A stretch of DNA of 64,000 nt from Pseudomonas saponiphila (GCF_900105185.1 NZ_FNTJ01000001.1:1189501-1253500); one strand, 5' to 3'; counted from the first letter of the stretch, positions 16,665 through 26,276 are shown. The notes: generated by a model not told the origin, from the sequence alone. Numbers and translations are program-made.

Positions 16665-16934
16665 ATGAAACCCAACATCCACCCCGACTATCGCACCGTG
16701 CTGTTTCACGACACCGCCGCCGACGTGTTCTTTCTCATCGGCTCCACCGTCGACACCGATCGCACGCATACCCACAGCGACGGCAAGACCTACCCCTACG
16801 TGACCCTGGACGTGTCCAGCGCCTCGCATCCGGTGTACACCGGCCAGCAGCGCAAGACCCAGTCCGAAGGCCGTATCGCCGGCTTCAACAAGCGTTTCGC
16901 TTCCTTCGGCTCCAGCGGCAAAGCGGCCAAGTGA
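16665..16934 (+). CDS. rpmE2: Type B 50S ribosomal protein L31 (zinc-independent)
   Basis: An 89-residue L31 of the YkgM/RpmE2 type: [38 protein letters not shown] and FNKRFASF. It contains no cysteine at all, so it lacks the zinc ribbon of housekeeping RpmE. This C-minus paralogue replaces RpmE on ribosomes when zinc is scarce and frees bound zinc. The adjacent Zur box agrees. It is monocistronic, with about 300 bases of non-coding DNA upstream containing the Zur site. Start ATG 16665 is preferred to a TTG one codon earlier. Confidence 0.92.
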   Translation: MKPNIHPDYRTVLFHDTAADVFFLIGSTVDTDRTHTHSDGKTYPYVTLDVSSASHPVYTGQQRKTQSEGRIAGFNKRFASFGSSGKAAK

Positions 16935-17127
16935 GAGCCTGGCTGGCAGGCGTTGCCTGAAGGCGGCGCCTGCTCTTGGCTGCGCCTGGACGCGGCAACG
17001 GATGGATGGCATTAAAAAGCCATCATTCGGACTGGAAATTCTTCTAGTCTTGAATCAGGCAACAGGGATCAGGGTGCCAGCACCACTCATCAAGGACATG
17101 TGCATCGATGGTGACCCGAGGTGTCTC

Positions 17128-18474
17128 ATGGGTGAACTGAACGTTGCCACAGTCACACGCTTGCCTGGGGTCCTGCTGGTGGATAGCCAGGACACTGTTC
17201 TGCAACGCCTGCACAAACTGCTCAGCGCCCATGACTACCGCCTGTACCTGGCCCACGATGCCAGCGAGGCGCTGCAGGTGATGGCCCGCGAGGAAGTGGA
17301 CCTGGTGATCAGCGCCGCCCATCTGCCCCAGGTGGACGGAGCGACCCTGTTGGCGCGCCTGCACCAGGACTACCCAGCTACCACGCGGATCCTGCTGACC
17401 GGCGATCCAGACTTGAAGCTGATCGCCAAGGCGATCAACGAAGGGGAAATCTACCGTTACCTGAGCAAGCCCTGGGACGACCAGGAGCTGCTGCTGACCC
17501 TGCGCCAGGCCCTGGACCATCAGCATTCCGAACGCGAGCGCCAGCGCCTGGAAGCCCTGGCCCAGCAGCAGAATCGCGAGCTCAAGGCGGTCAACGCCCT
17601 GCTGGAGAAGCGTGTTGCGGCCCGTACCGCCGAGTTGCAGCAAACTGCCGACATGCTTGATCTGGCCTATGAAGAGCTCAAGCACAGTTATGCCACCGGC
17701 GCCGAGCTGTTCTCGCTGCTGGTGAACCAGCGTCTGCCCAGCGACAAGCAGACCAACCGCCGGATCATCGAACTGGTGCGCGCCTACTGCAAGGTTCAGG
17801 GCATCGACGCCGTGGCCCAGCGCGACCTGGCCATGGCCGCGGCCCTGCACAACATCGGCAAGCTGAGCTGGAGCGACAGCATGATGATCACCCCGGCCGA
17901 TCTGCTGCATCACCATGAGCGCGAGCGTTATCGGGCCTATCCGGCGCAGAGCGAGTCCCTGCTGATGACCCTGGAGCCGGTGCAGGATGCCGCGCGTTTG
18001 ATCCGTCACCACCAGGAGCACTGGGACGGCACCGGCTTTCCCGATCACCTCAAGGGCGAGGCGATTCCCCTGGGCTCGCGGCTGCTCAAGCTGGCGGTGG
18101 ACTTTGTCGAACTGCAGTGCGGGCTGATCCTCGAACGTCGCATGAACAGCGACGAGGCCCTGGTGTTCATCCGCAAGTACGCCGGTCGGCTGTACGACCC
18201 GCAACTGGTGGAAGGCTTCATCCAGGTGTGTTCGGTGTACCTGAGCGACGTGACCCTGGGCGACCCTTCGGTCAAGGTACTGAGCACCCGGGAGCTGCAG
18301 GCGGGCATGGTTCTGGCGCGCAACCTGAATGCCGACAACGGCATGCTGCTGCTCAACGCCGGCAAGGTGTTGAGCATGCCCCTGGTGGACAAGCTGATCG
18401 CCTTTGAAACCATGGAGGGCGGTCGCTACAGCGTGTTCGTCAAGCTGCCCCAGGAGACGCCGATGAGGGCCTGA
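17128..18474 (+). CDS. Degenerate receiver plus HD-GYP-like response regulator
   Basis: A 448-residue RpfG-like protein with a receiver (about residues 12-130), a coiled-coil linker (about 140-190) and an HD-GYP-like domain (about 195-370). Key residues are altered. The phospho-acceptor position reads DLVISAAHLPQVDG, with Ala in place of Asp. The acidic pair reads LLVDSQD rather than VDDE. The HD motif reads HNIGKL and the GYP motif HHQEHWDGTGFP. Phosphorylation and c-di-GMP hydrolysis are both doubtful; a binding or scaffold role is inferred. ATG 17128 follows CGAGGTGTCTC; in-frame ATGs exist upstream at 17098 and 17002. No kinase is adjacent. Confidence 0.82.
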   Translation: MGELNVATVTRLPGVLLVDSQDTVLQRLHKLLSAHDYRLYLAHDASEALQVMAREEVDLVISAAHLPQVDGATLLARLHQDYPATTRILLTGDPDLKLIAKAINEGEIYRYLSKPWDDQELLLTLRQALDHQHSERERQRLEALAQQQNRELKAVNALLEKRVAARTAELQQTADMLDLAYEELKHSYATGAELFSLLVNQRLPSDKQTNRRIIELVRAYCKVQGIDAVAQRDLAMAAALHNIGKLSWSDSMMITPADLLHHHERERYRAYPAQSESLLMTLEPVQDAARLIRHHQEHWDGTGFPDHLKGEAIPLGSRLLKLAVDFVELQCGLILERRMNSDEALVFIRKYAGRLYDPQLVEGFIQVCSVYLSDVTLGDPSVKVLSTRELQAGMVLARNLNADNGMLLLNAGKVLSMPLVDKLIAFETMEGGRYSVFVKLPQETPMRA

Positions 18475-18573
18475 AGCAAGGCGATGAAGCGTCGAAAAGT
18501 GTCGGCGGCGGATGACGGCCCTCCGCCGGCCATGGGATCCTTGCGCCCTCACTCTCAAGGCTCCCGGGTTCCC

Positions 18574-19008
18574 ATGTCGTCGTTTTCCGTTGCTGCTCCC
18601 TCCATCATTCGTATTGCCGCCGCGCTGCTGATCGGTGCCGACGGTCGGACCCTGCTGGTGCGCAAGCGCGGCACCCAGGCCTTCATGCAGCCAGGTGGCA
18701 AGATCGAGGCCGGGGAACTGCCGGTGCAGGCTCTGGCCCGGGAGCTGGAAGAGGAGTTGGGGGTGTGCATCGACCCGAGCAAGGCCCGCTACCTGCAGCA
18801 GTTTTCCGCACCGGCGGCCAATGAGCCGGGGCATGTGGTAGAGGCCGAGGTATTTCTGGTCCACATAAACGGCCCGGTGCTTCCAGCGGCAGAGATCGAG
18901 GAGGTGCGCTGGATCGATCCGGCCGGCGATGGCGATTTGTTCCTGGCGCCGTTGACACGGGATCTGATCTTGCCGTTTTATCGCCAGGCCCAGGCGGATC
19001 TCGCCTGA
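18574..19008 (+). CDS. Nudix hydrolase
   Basis: A 144-residue Nudix protein. The Nudix box GX5EX7REUXEEXGU is intact in GKIEAGELPVQALARELEEE followed by LGV. An N-terminal strand IAAALLIGADGRTLLVRKRG and a C-terminal EVRWIDPAGDGDLFLAPLTR complete the fold. It would hydrolyse a nucleoside-diphosphate-linked substrate, not identifiable here. ATG 18574 is the first start giving family length. Just 25 bases separate it from lysE-like 19033, and the next gene follows at 25 bases, so 18574-20211 is probably one transcript. Confidence 0.87.
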   Translation: MSSFSVAAPSIIRIAAALLIGADGRTLLVRKRGTQAFMQPGGKIEAGELPVQALARELEEELGVCIDPSKARYLQQFSAPAANEPGHVVEAEVFLVHINGPVLPAAEIEEVRWIDPAGDGDLFLAPLTRDLILPFYRQAQADLA

Positions 19009-19032
19009 CCCCTCCGTTTGCCAAGGACTGCC

Positions 19033-19671
19033 ATGATTCCACTCCACGACTATCTGATCTTCGCTGCCGCGTCGCTGTTGATGGTGCTGACCCCCGGGCC
19101 GAACATGATCTACCTGATATCCCGTTCGATCTGCCAGGGACGCAAGGCCGGCGTCACTTCGCTGTTGGGTGTCGTGGCGGGTTTCTTCGTCCACCTGTTC
19201 GCGGCCGCCCTGGGGCTGACCGCGGTGTTCATGGCGGTGCCCCTGGCCTACGAAGTGCTCAAGTGGGCCGGTGCCCTTTACCTGCTGTGGCTGGCCTGGC
19301 AGGCGCTCAAGCCGGGCGCCCGTTCGCCGTTCGAAGCCCAGCAGCTGCCGGCGGACTCGCCGCGCAAACTGGTGACCATGGGCTTTCTGACCAGCGCCCT
19401 GAACCCCAAGATTGCGATGTTCTACCTGTCGATCTTTCCCCAGTTCATCAACCCCGAGCATGGTTCGGTGTTCGCCCAGAGCCTGATTCTCGGCATGACC
19501 CAGATCAGCGTGAGCTTTTCGGTGAACCTGCTGATCGCGCTGTTTGCCGCGGGCATTGCCTCCTGGTTCGCCAACAACCCGACCTGGCTCTCGGTACAGC
19601 GCTACTTCATGGGGTTCGTGCTGGCAGGGCTGGCGGTGCGGTTGATGTTCGAACAACGCCGTACCAACTGA
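19033..19671 (+). CDS. LysE/RhtB-family amino-acid exporter
   Basis: A 212-residue membrane protein with six hydrophobic segments. The LysE signature is clear: LLMVLTPGPNMIYLISRSICQG near the N-terminus and TSALNPKIAMFYLSIFPQFI in the middle. The family exports amino acids or homoserine lactone-like molecules. The ATG at 19033 follows AAGGACTGCC; an upstream in-frame start at 19018 would add five unrelated residues. It lies between a Nudix and a GNAT gene on the same strand, with no regulator beside it. Confidence 0.88.
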   Translation: MIPLHDYLIFAAASLLMVLTPGPNMIYLISRSICQGRKAGVTSLLGVVAGFFVHLFAAALGLTAVFMAVPLAYEVLKWAGALYLLWLAWQALKPGARSPFEAQQLPADSPRKLVTMGFLTSALNPKIAMFYLSIFPQFINPEHGSVFAQSLILGMTQISVSFSVNLLIALFAAGIASWFANNPTWLSVQRYFMGFVLAGLAVRLMFEQRRTN

Positions 19672-19695
19672 ATAGCACGCACTGACGATCCCCCC

Positions 19696-20211
19696 ATGAG
19701 CCTGCAGATTCAGCAACTGACGCCTGACGATGCCGAGCAATACCGGGCCTTGATGCTCGAAGCCTACGCGCGCCATCCCCAGGCGTTCACCTCCAGTGTC
19801 AGGGAGCGCGAGAAACTGCCCCTGGCCTGGTGGGGCGCTCGTCTGGACGGGGAGCTGGACCTGATCCTCGGAGCCTTTGTCCAGGGACGGCTGGCGGGGA
19901 TCGTCGGCCTGGCCTTCGAGCTGCGGGAAAAGGCCCGGCACAAGGCGACCCTGTTCGGCCTCTACGTCACGGCCGAGCAACGTGGCAGCGGCCTGGGCCG
20001 GCAACTGGTGCAGCAACTGCTGGCCGAGGCGGCGCGGTACGAAGGACTGCGTCTGCTGCAACTGACAGTGACGGCGGGCAATGACCCGGCGCTGTCCTTG
20101 TACCGGCGCTGCGGCTTTGTCCAGTTCGGTCTGGAACCCCAGGCGGTGCGCGTGGAGGAGGATTATTTCGACAAGATCCATATGTGGCGGGAAGTGCCGG
20201 TCGAAGCTTGA
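19696..20211 (+). CDS. GNAT-family N-acetyltransferase
   Basis: A 171-residue single GNAT domain. It begins LQIQQLTPDDAEQYRALMLE; the acetyl-CoA pyrophosphate loop is GLYVTAEQRGSGLGRQLVQQ (R/QxxGxG/A form RGSGLG). The C-terminal strand is LQLTVTAGNDPALSLYRRCG. The substrate is unknown. The gene follows the LysE-like exporter by 24 bases and ends 23 bases before the convergent metR gene. No obvious terminator separates them. Confidence 0.87.
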   Translation: MSLQIQQLTPDDAEQYRALMLEAYARHPQAFTSSVREREKLPLAWWGARLDGELDLILGAFVQGRLAGIVGLAFELREKARHKATLFGLYVTAEQRGSGLGRQLVQQLLAEAARYEGLRLLQLTVTAGNDPALSLYRRCGFVQFGLEPQAVRVEEDYFDKIHMWREVPVEA

Positions 20212-20234
20212 CCCGGGCCGCGGCGCCCGGCGGA

Positions 20235-21164
20235 TCAGCGTACCGCGCTGACCCCATCCAGGGTCGAGAACGAGGTGTCCTTGGCCGTCAGCAGGAAGTC
20301 ACGCATGTAGGGCGCGTCCAGCATGTCGGCGCGAACCGCGGCGTACAGCGTGGCGAACAGGCCCTTTTCCCCCAGGCGCTTGGCCTTCACATAGCCCCGT
20401 GAACTGTATTCATGCAGGGCCCAGTGCGGCATGCCGCACACACCCCGACCGCTGGCCACCAGTTGCATCATCATCACCGTCAGTTCCGAGGTGCGCACCT
20501 GCGCCGGCTCGATGTCCGCCGGTTCCAGGAAGCGGGTGAAGATGTCCAGGCGGTCCCGCTCCACCGGGTAGGTGATCAGGGTTTCGTTCAGCAGGTCTTC
20601 GGGAACTATGTAGGGCTTGTTCGCCAGGGCGTGCTGGTTGGCCACGGCGAGCATGGCTTCGTAGGTGAACAGCGGCACATAGGTGATGCCGGTCAACTCC
20701 ACAGGGTCGGAGGTCACCACCAGATCCAGGTCGCCCCGGGCCAGGGCGGGCAGCGGGGCGAAGGAAAACCCCGAAGCCAGGTCCAGCTCCACTTCCGGCC
20801 AGGCATCACGAAACTGGTCGATGGTCGGCATCAGCCACTGGAAGCAGCTGTGGCATTCGATGGCCATGTGCAAGCGGCCGGCGGTGCCACCGGCCAGGCG
20901 GGCGATGTCCCGTTCGGCGGCGCGCAGCAGGGGCAGTGTCGCGTCCGCCAATTGCAGCAGGCGCAGGCCGGCGCTGGTGAAACGCACCGGTTTGGTCTTG
21001 CGCACGAACAACGGCATGCCCAGGCGCTCTTCCAGCTCCTTGAACTGATGGGACAGGGCGGACTGGGTCAAGTGCAGGCGTTCGGCGGCTTCAACCAGGC
21101 TGTCGGCTTCGCGCAGGGCGTGCAGGGTCTTCAGGTGACGGATTTCGAGCACCAGTTTCTCCAT
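20235..21164 (-). CDS. metR: LysR-type regulator MetR
   Basis: A 309-residue LysR regulator. The N-terminal winged helix is LKTLHALREADSLVEAAERL with HLTQSALSHQFKELEERLG. The effector domain contains CHSCFQWLMPTIDQFRDAWP and LVASGRGVCGMPHWALHEYS, characteristic of MetR. MetR activates metE and other methionine genes with homocysteine as effector. It is divergent from metE with a 96-base shared promoter that holds a TGAG-N5-CTCA site. The start matches MetR length. Confidence 0.92.
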   Translation of the reverse strand: MEKLVLEIRHLKTLHALREADSLVEAAERLHLTQSALSHQFKELEERLGMPLFVRKTKPVRFTSAGLRLLQLADATLPLLRAAERDIARLAGGTAGRLHMAIECHSCFQWLMPTIDQFRDAWPEVELDLASGFSFAPLPALARGDLDLVVTSDPVELTGITYVPLFTYEAMLAVANQHALANKPYIVPEDLLNETLITYPVERDRLDIFTRFLEPADIEPAQVRTSELTVMMMQLVASGRGVCGMPHWALHEYSSRGYVKAKRLGEKGLFATLYAAVRADMLDAPYMRDFLLTAKDTSFSTLDGVSAVR

Positions 21165-21194
21165 GAGTAAATTTTGCGATCAACACGAAAAGGT

Positions 21195-21207
21195 TGAGTT
21201 TGTCTCA
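21195..21207. promoter_or_regulatory. MetR-type binding site in the metR-metE divergent promoter
   Basis: TGAGTTTGTCTCA is a 13-base inverted repeat with perfect 4-base arms. It matches the known MetR consensus form TGAAnnnnnTTCA except for one base per arm. It lies centrally between metR and metE. Confidence 0.6.
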
Positions 21208-21260
21208 TGTTGCTTGGGCTGTCGACAATAGCGCCATCTTTTACAAGGAGGCACTTTCCC

Positions 21261-23569
21261 ATGGCCCTGGCCCACACCCTCGGTTTTCCCCGCATCGGCG
21301 CTGACCGCGAACTGAAAAAAGCCCTTGAATCCCACTGGAAGGGCGACCTCGATCAGGCGGCCTTGCAGGGGATTGGCCGCGCGCTGCGGGCCCGGCACTG
21401 GCAGTTGCAGAAAGACGCCGGCATCGACCTGTTGCCGGTGGGCGATTTCGCCTGGTACGACCAGGTGCTCACCCATTCCCTGACCTTCGGCGTGATTCCC
21501 GAGCGCTTCGACAACCTTCGCGATGCCCAGGGCCGTCCGACCCTGGACACCCTGTTCGCCATGGCCCGTGGCGCGTCCGGTGGTTGCTGCGGCGAGCAGG
21601 GGCAGGCGCAATACGCCCAGGAACTGACCAAGTGGTTCGACACCAACTACCACTATCTGGTCCCCGAATTCAGCGCCGACCAGGCTTTCCAACTGAGCTG
21701 GGAGCAGCTGTTCGACGAGGTCGCAGAGGCCCATGCCCTGGGGCATCAGGTCAAGCCGGTGATCATCGGCCCCTTGACCTACCTGTGGCTGGGCAAGGCC
21801 AAGGGCAACGCCTTCAACAAGCTCGACCTGCTGGAGCGCCTGCTGCCGCTGTACGGCGAGATCCTCAACCGGCTCAAGGCCCAGGGCGTGGAATGGCTGC
21901 AGATCGACGAGCCGATCCTGACCCTCGACCTGCCCCAGGAATGGAAGAGCGCCTTCGAGCGGGCTTACCACATCCTTCAGTACTCGCCCTTGAAAAAGCT
22001 GGTGGCCACCTACTTCAGCGGCTTGGAAGACAACCTTGGCCTGGCGGTGGGCCTGCCGGTGGACGGTCTGCACATCGACGCGGTGCGTGCCCCGGAACAA
22101 CTCGGCCAGGTCCTGGACCGGCTGCCGACCTACAAGATTCTTTCGGTGGGGCTGGTCAACGGGCGCAACGTCTGGCGCTGCGAACTGGAGCAGGCCCTGC
22201 AACAGTTGCAGGTGGCCCAGGAGCGTTTTGGCGACAACCTCTGGGTCAGCAGTTCCTGCTCCCTGCTGCACAGCCCGGTGGACCTGTCCCGGGAAGATCA
22301 GCTGGATGCGGAACTGAAAAGCTGGCTGGCCTTCGCCGTGCAGAAATGTGGCGAGATCTCGGTCTTGCGTGACGCCCTGAACGATCCCCAGGCCCCTGCG
22401 GTGCAGGCGGCCCTGGCGCAAAGCCGGGCGGTCCAGGCCAGCCGCGCCCGCTCACCACGGATTCACAAGCCCCAGGTCCAGGCGCGGGTCGAGGCCATCG
22501 GCGCCGCCGACAGCCAGCGTCGCTCGCCCTTCGCCCGACGCATCGAGCAGCAGCGGGCGCGCCTGCAACTGCCGGCCTTTCCCACCACCACCATCGGCTC
22601 GTTCCCGCAGACTTCATCGATCCGCCTGGCGCGCCAGGCCTACAAGCAAGGCAAGCTGTCGCTCAATGACTACACCGACGCCATGCACCGTGAGATCCGT
22701 CACGCGGTGGAGATTCAGGAGCGCCTGGGGCTGGACGTGCTGGTTCACGGCGAAGCCGAGCGCAACGACATGGTGGAGTACTTTGCCGAACAACTGGACG
22801 GTTACCTGTTCACCCGCTTCGGCTGGGTCCAGAGCTACGGTTCACGCTGCGTCAAGCCGGCGATCATCTATGGCGACCTGAGTCGGCCCGGGCCATGACC
22901 GTGGACTGGATCCAGTACGCCCAGAGCCTCACCGACAAGGTCATGAAAGGCATGCTCACGGGGCCTGTGACCATGCTCATGTGGTCCTTTCCCCGGGAGG
23001 ACGTGCCACGCAAGGTCCAGGCCCAGCAGTTGGCCCTGGCCCTGCGCGATGAAGTGCAGGACCTGGAGCAGGCCGGGATCAAGATCGTGCAGATCGACGA
23101 GGCGGCGTTCCGCGAAGGCCTGCCCCTGCGCCGGGCGCAATGGCAGGAGTACCTGGATTGGGCGGTGCAGGCCTTCCGCCTGAGCGCCTCTGGAGTGAAG
23201 GACGAAACCCAGATCCATACCCACATGTGCTACAGCGAGTTCAACGACGTGATCGACGCCATCGCCGCCATGGATGCCGACGTGATCACCATCGAGACTT
23301 CCCGCTCGGACATGGAGTTGCTGCAAGCCTTCGAGGCCTTCGATTATCCCAACAACATCGGCCCTGGGGTGTACGACATCCATTCGCCACGGGTGCCGGA
23401 TACCGCCGAGATGGTCAAGCTGATCAGCAAGGCCGCCCGGCGCATTCCCGCCGAGCGCCTATGGGTCAACCCCGACTGTGGCCTGAAGACCCGCGCCTGG
23501 CCGGAAACCGAAGCGGCCCTGGTGAACATGGTGGCCGCCGCCCGGCAGTTGCGCAGCCAGCTGGCCTGA
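21261..23569 (+). pseudogene. metE: Cobalamin-independent methionine synthase, frameshifted
   Basis: Together the two reading frames encode a complete MetE of about 769 residues, which transfers the methyl group of methyltetrahydrofolate to homocysteine. Frame one (21261-22898) runs from ALAHTLGFPRIGADRELKKA to YGDLSRPGP. Frame two resumes at ATG 22895 with [14 protein letters not shown] and ends at 23569. Family proteins read GDxSRPxAMTV across the join, so one base is missing in the CGGCCCGGGCC run (22883-22893). Zinc ligands ([18 protein letters not shown]) are all in the second part. The stop and new ATG overlap as ATGA, so reinitiation into a split enzyme is conceivable. Sequencing error is as likely as mutation. 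Confidence 0.88.
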
Positions 23570-23572
23570 GCC

Positions 23573-23612
23573 CCTGGCCGGCGAAGGCGATCATCGCTCT
23601 TCGTCGGCCAGG
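23573..23612 (+). terminator. Imperfect hairpin after metE
   Basis: CCTGGCCGGCGAAG pairs with CTTCGTCGGCCAGG four bases after the metE stop. There is no clear U tract, so it may be a weak terminator or a 3'-stabilising stem. Confidence 0.45.
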
Positions 23613-23666
23613 CAAGCGCCGTCCGACCGTCTCCCCAGTGATGACCGCTGGGCAATCTTCATCAAA

Positions 23667-23684
23667 CTGTCACGCAACTGTGGC
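23667..23684 (+). promoter_or_regulatory. Weak Pho-box-like direct repeat
   Basis: CTGTCACGCAA followed by CTGTGGC gives two 7-base units 11 bases apart, the geometry of a Pho box (CTGTCAT units). It lies 65-82 bases before the hydrolase ATG. The second unit is degenerate, so phosphate control is only suggested. Confidence 0.3.
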
Positions 23685-23748
23685 AGCGCGAATCATCGAA
23701 GTTCATCAGACTCGCGCTCCACTGGGGTTCTGCGTTTCGGTGTTTTCC

Positions 23749-24783
23749 ATGCGGGCAAGATTGTTTTCCACTGTCATCCTGCTGGCCGGGCTATTGCTCG
23801 GCCAGCTGTCCTTTGCGGCCGCGCGCTGCGATATCAACGTACCCACGCAACGGGTCGACCTGCCACAGGTGAGCCTGGCCTATCAGAGCATTGGCCGTAC
23901 TTCCGATCCGGCGCTGTTGCTGGTCATGGGCCTGGGCGGGCAATTGATCCACTGGCCGGACGAGGTGGTCATGGCCTTGTGTCAGCAGGGCTTTCGGGTG
24001 ATTCGCTATGACAATCGCGACGTCGGCCTGTCCACCTGGCGGCAGACGCCGGACAGCGCCAACCTGACCTTCGAGGTGCTGCGCTACAAGCTGGGCCTGC
24101 CGGTGTCGGCGCCCTACACCCTGACCGACATGGCCGACGATGCCCTGGGGCTGATGAATGCCCTGCACGTCGAGCAGTTCCATGTGCTGGGGGCGAGCAT
24201 GGGCGGGATGATTGCCCAGCACTTGGCGGCCATGGCGCCACAGCGGGTCGAGAGCCTGACCCTGATCATGACCAGCTCCGGCGCCGAAGGCCTGCCGGCA
24301 CCCAACGCGGCCCTGGTGCAGTTACTGTCCCGGCGCAATGCGCCGAACCGCGAAGTGGCCCTGGAGCAACAGGCCGACCTGTTGGCGGCGCTGGGCAGCC
24401 CCAAGGTCGCGGATGATCGTCGGGTCCTGCTGCATCAGGCGGCCCAGGCCTATGACCGGGCGTTCAACCCGCAAGGGGTTCAGCGCCAGATCATGGCGAT
24501 CCTCGCCGAACCGAGCCGGGTGGCGCTGCTCAAGCAACTGCGGGTGCCGACCCTGGTGGTGCACGGCACCGCCGATCCGCTGTTGCCGGTGATGCACGGG
24601 GTGCACCTGGCGGCGCAGATCCAGGGCAGCCAGTTGAAACTGATCCCGGGCCTGGCCCATCGCTTCCAGGAAGCCTTCAAGGCACCCTTGCTGGCGGCGG
24701 TGCTGCCGTACCTGCAAAGCCATCGCGAAGACAGCTCCCACTGGGCGCAGATCGAACCCGTGGACAATAGCAATGTGCTTTAG
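23749..24783 (+). CDS. Exported alpha/beta hydrolase, lipase-like
   Basis: A 344-residue hydrolase beginning with a Sec signal ([20 protein letters not shown], about residues 3-22). The core has [14 protein letters not shown], the DNRDVGLST segment typical of the aclacinomycin-methylesterase/TAP-like group, nucleophile elbow [11 protein letters not shown], acid HGTADPLLP and His [10 protein letters not shown]. It is expected in the periplasm, acting on an ester. The ATG at 23749 starts at the signal peptide; the frame is open far upstream through metE in a shadow frame without similarity. A REP-like half site follows the stop. Confidence 0.84.
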   Translation: MRARLFSTVILLAGLLLGQLSFAAARCDINVPTQRVDLPQVSLAYQSIGRTSDPALLLVMGLGGQLIHWPDEVVMALCQQGFRVIRYDNRDVGLSTWRQTPDSANLTFEVLRYKLGLPVSAPYTLTDMADDALGLMNALHVEQFHVLGASMGGMIAQHLAAMAPQRVESLTLIMTSSGAEGLPAPNAALVQLLSRRNAPNREVALEQQADLLAALGSPKVADDRRVLLHQAAQAYDRAFNPQGVQRQIMAILAEPSRVALLKQLRVPTLVVHGTADPLLPVMHGVHLAAQIQGSQLKLIPGLAHRFQEAFKAPLLAAVLPYLQSHREDSSHWAQIEPVDNSNVL

Positions 24784-24809
24784 GCGAGCCGAGCGCCGGC
24801 GTGAGGCTG

Positions 24810-24832
24810 TTCGCTGGCAAGCCAGCTCCTAC
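24810..24832. repeat. REP-type half-repeat
   Basis: TTCGCTGGCAAGCCAGCTCC then tac: one arm of the REP family seen at 4913 and elsewhere. It lies between the convergent hydrolase and response-regulator genes. Confidence 0.7.
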
Positions 24833-24881
24833 GGGCTGGTTTTTCTTGCCGCTTGAAGCTTGCCGCTGAGAGCTGTCCGCG

Positions 24882-26276
24882 TCAGCGGACAATCTTGTCC
24901 ACCTGAATGCCGAGTTTTTTCAGGCGATACCAGAAGCTGCGCTCGGAAATGCCGATCATCTGCGCCGCCGCCTGGACGCCGTTGCTCTGTTGAAGGGCCG
25001 CGAGGATGTAGCTGCGTTCCACCTCCGCCAGGGCTGCGTCCAGGTCGCTGGGCACAGGCGCACTGACGCTGGGAAGGGGGCTGCCTTCGACTCCCGCAGG
25101 CTGGGTGTCGAACAGATAGCCCGGCAGGTCGCTCTCTTCGATGACCGAGGCGCGCGCGACGATGGTGGCGCGCTCCACGCAGTTCTGCAGTTCGCGAATG
25201 TTGCCCGGCCAGTTGTAGCTGGCCATGGCCTGCAGCGCCTGCGGGCTGAAGCCGGTGATGCGCTTGCCCGCGGCGGCGCCCAGGCTGTGGGCGAAGTGGC
25301 GGGCCAGCGGAGCGATGTCTTCGACCCGTTCGCGCAGCGCCGGCAGGGGAATGGGAAACACATTGAGGCGGTAGTACAGGTCTTCGCGGAATTCCTTGTT
25401 GGCCACCGCCTCCAGCAGGTTCTTGTTGGTCGCGGCAATCACCCGCACGTCGACCTTGCGCTCCCGGGGATCGCCCACCGGCTCGATCACCCGCTCCTGC
25501 AGGGCGCGCAGGATCTTGGCCTGCAGGGCCAGGGGCATGTCGCCCACTTCATCGAGGAACAGGGTGCCCTTGTCGGCCTGCTGAAAGCGCCCGATGCGGT
25601 CGGCCACGGCACCGGTGAAGGCGCCCTTGCGATGGCCGAACATCTCGCTCTCCAGCAGGCCCTCGGGAATCGCCGCGCAGTTGACCGCGACAAACGGCTT
25701 GTCGGCGCGATTGCCATGCTTGTGGATGGCCCTGGCGACCATTTCCTTGCCGGTGCCGCTTTCTCCGGTCAGGAGGATGGTGGCATTGCTGTCGCGTACT
25801 GAGTCCACCGCCTGCAGCACCTGGCGAAAGGTCGGGCTGTCGCCCACCAGACTGTCGAACTGCTGGTGTTCGTCGAGTTCGGCGCGCATGCGCTGGTTGT
25901 CTTTGAGAATGTCGCGAAACTGCAGGGCCTTGCTGACGGTGATGTCCAGCTCGTCGATATCGAACGGCTTGGCGATGTAGTCGTAGGCGCCGTTGCGCAT
26001 GGACTGCACGGCGTTCTTTACCGTGCTGTAGGCGGTCATCACGATCACCGGCAGGTTCGGGTAGCGCTGCTTGATTTCACCCAGCAACTGCGGCCCGTCC
26101 ATGCCCGGCATGCGCCAGTCGCTGATCACCAGGTCGATGTCCTCCTGCTCCAGCACCTTGAGGGCATGCAGGCCGTTGCTGGCGGTGAACACCTGAATGC
26201 CGTCCTGGCTCAGGGCCGAGGACAGCAGGTCGCAGAGTTTCGGTTCGTCGTCGACCACCAGCAGGTTATGCGTCAT
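24882..26276 (-). CDS. NtrC-family sigma-54-dependent response regulator, last gene of six-gene operon
   Basis: A 464-residue three-domain regulator. The receiver (1-120) has VVDDEPK and phospho-acceptor Asp in DLVISDWRMPGMDG, with switch MTAYS and Lys KPFD. The AAA+ domain (about 140-375) has Walker A GESGTGKE, the sigma-54-contacting KGAFTGA loop, Walker B GTLFLDE and the arginine finger region. A Fis-type helix-turn-helix ends it (AAAQMIGISERSFWYRLKKL). All catalytic motifs are intact. ATG 26276 overlaps the end of the kinase gene by 11 bases. It should activate a sigma-54 promoter, and one lies before its own operon at 32174. Likely targets and signal are unknown. Confidence 0.92.
   Translation of the reverse strand: MTHNLLVVDDEPKLCDLLSSALSQDGIQVFTASNGLHALKVLEQEDIDLVISDWRMPGMDGPQLLGEIKQRYPNLPVIVMTAYSTVKNAVQSMRNGAYDYIAKPFDIDELDITVSKALQFRDILKDNQRMRAELDEHQQFDSLVGDSPTFRQVLQAVDSVRDSNATILLTGESGTGKEMVARAIHKHGNRADKPFVAVNCAAIPEGLLESEMFGHRKGAFTGAVADRIGRFQQADKGTLFLDEVGDMPLALQAKILRALQERVIEPVGDPRERKVDVRVIAATNKNLLEAVANKEFREDLYYRLNVFPIPLPALRERVEDIAPLARHFAHSLGAAAGKRITGFSPQALQAMASYNWPGNIRELQNCVERATIVARASVIEESDLPGYLFDTQPAGVEGSPLPSVSAPVPSDLDAALAEVERSYILAALQQSNGVQAAAQMIGISERSFWYRLKKLGIQVDKIVR

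Noticed and set aside
17044..20181. A 1045-codon open frame on the minus strand spanning four plus-strand genes
   Set aside because: It is antisense to well-supported genes and has the His/Gln/Arg/Gly-rich composition of a high-GC reverse shadow. No domain or ribosome site is visible.
23140..23748. Upstream in-frame extension of the hydrolase at 23749
   Set aside because: It runs through metE in a different frame, is Arg/Pro-rich and precedes a clear signal peptide that should be N-terminal.
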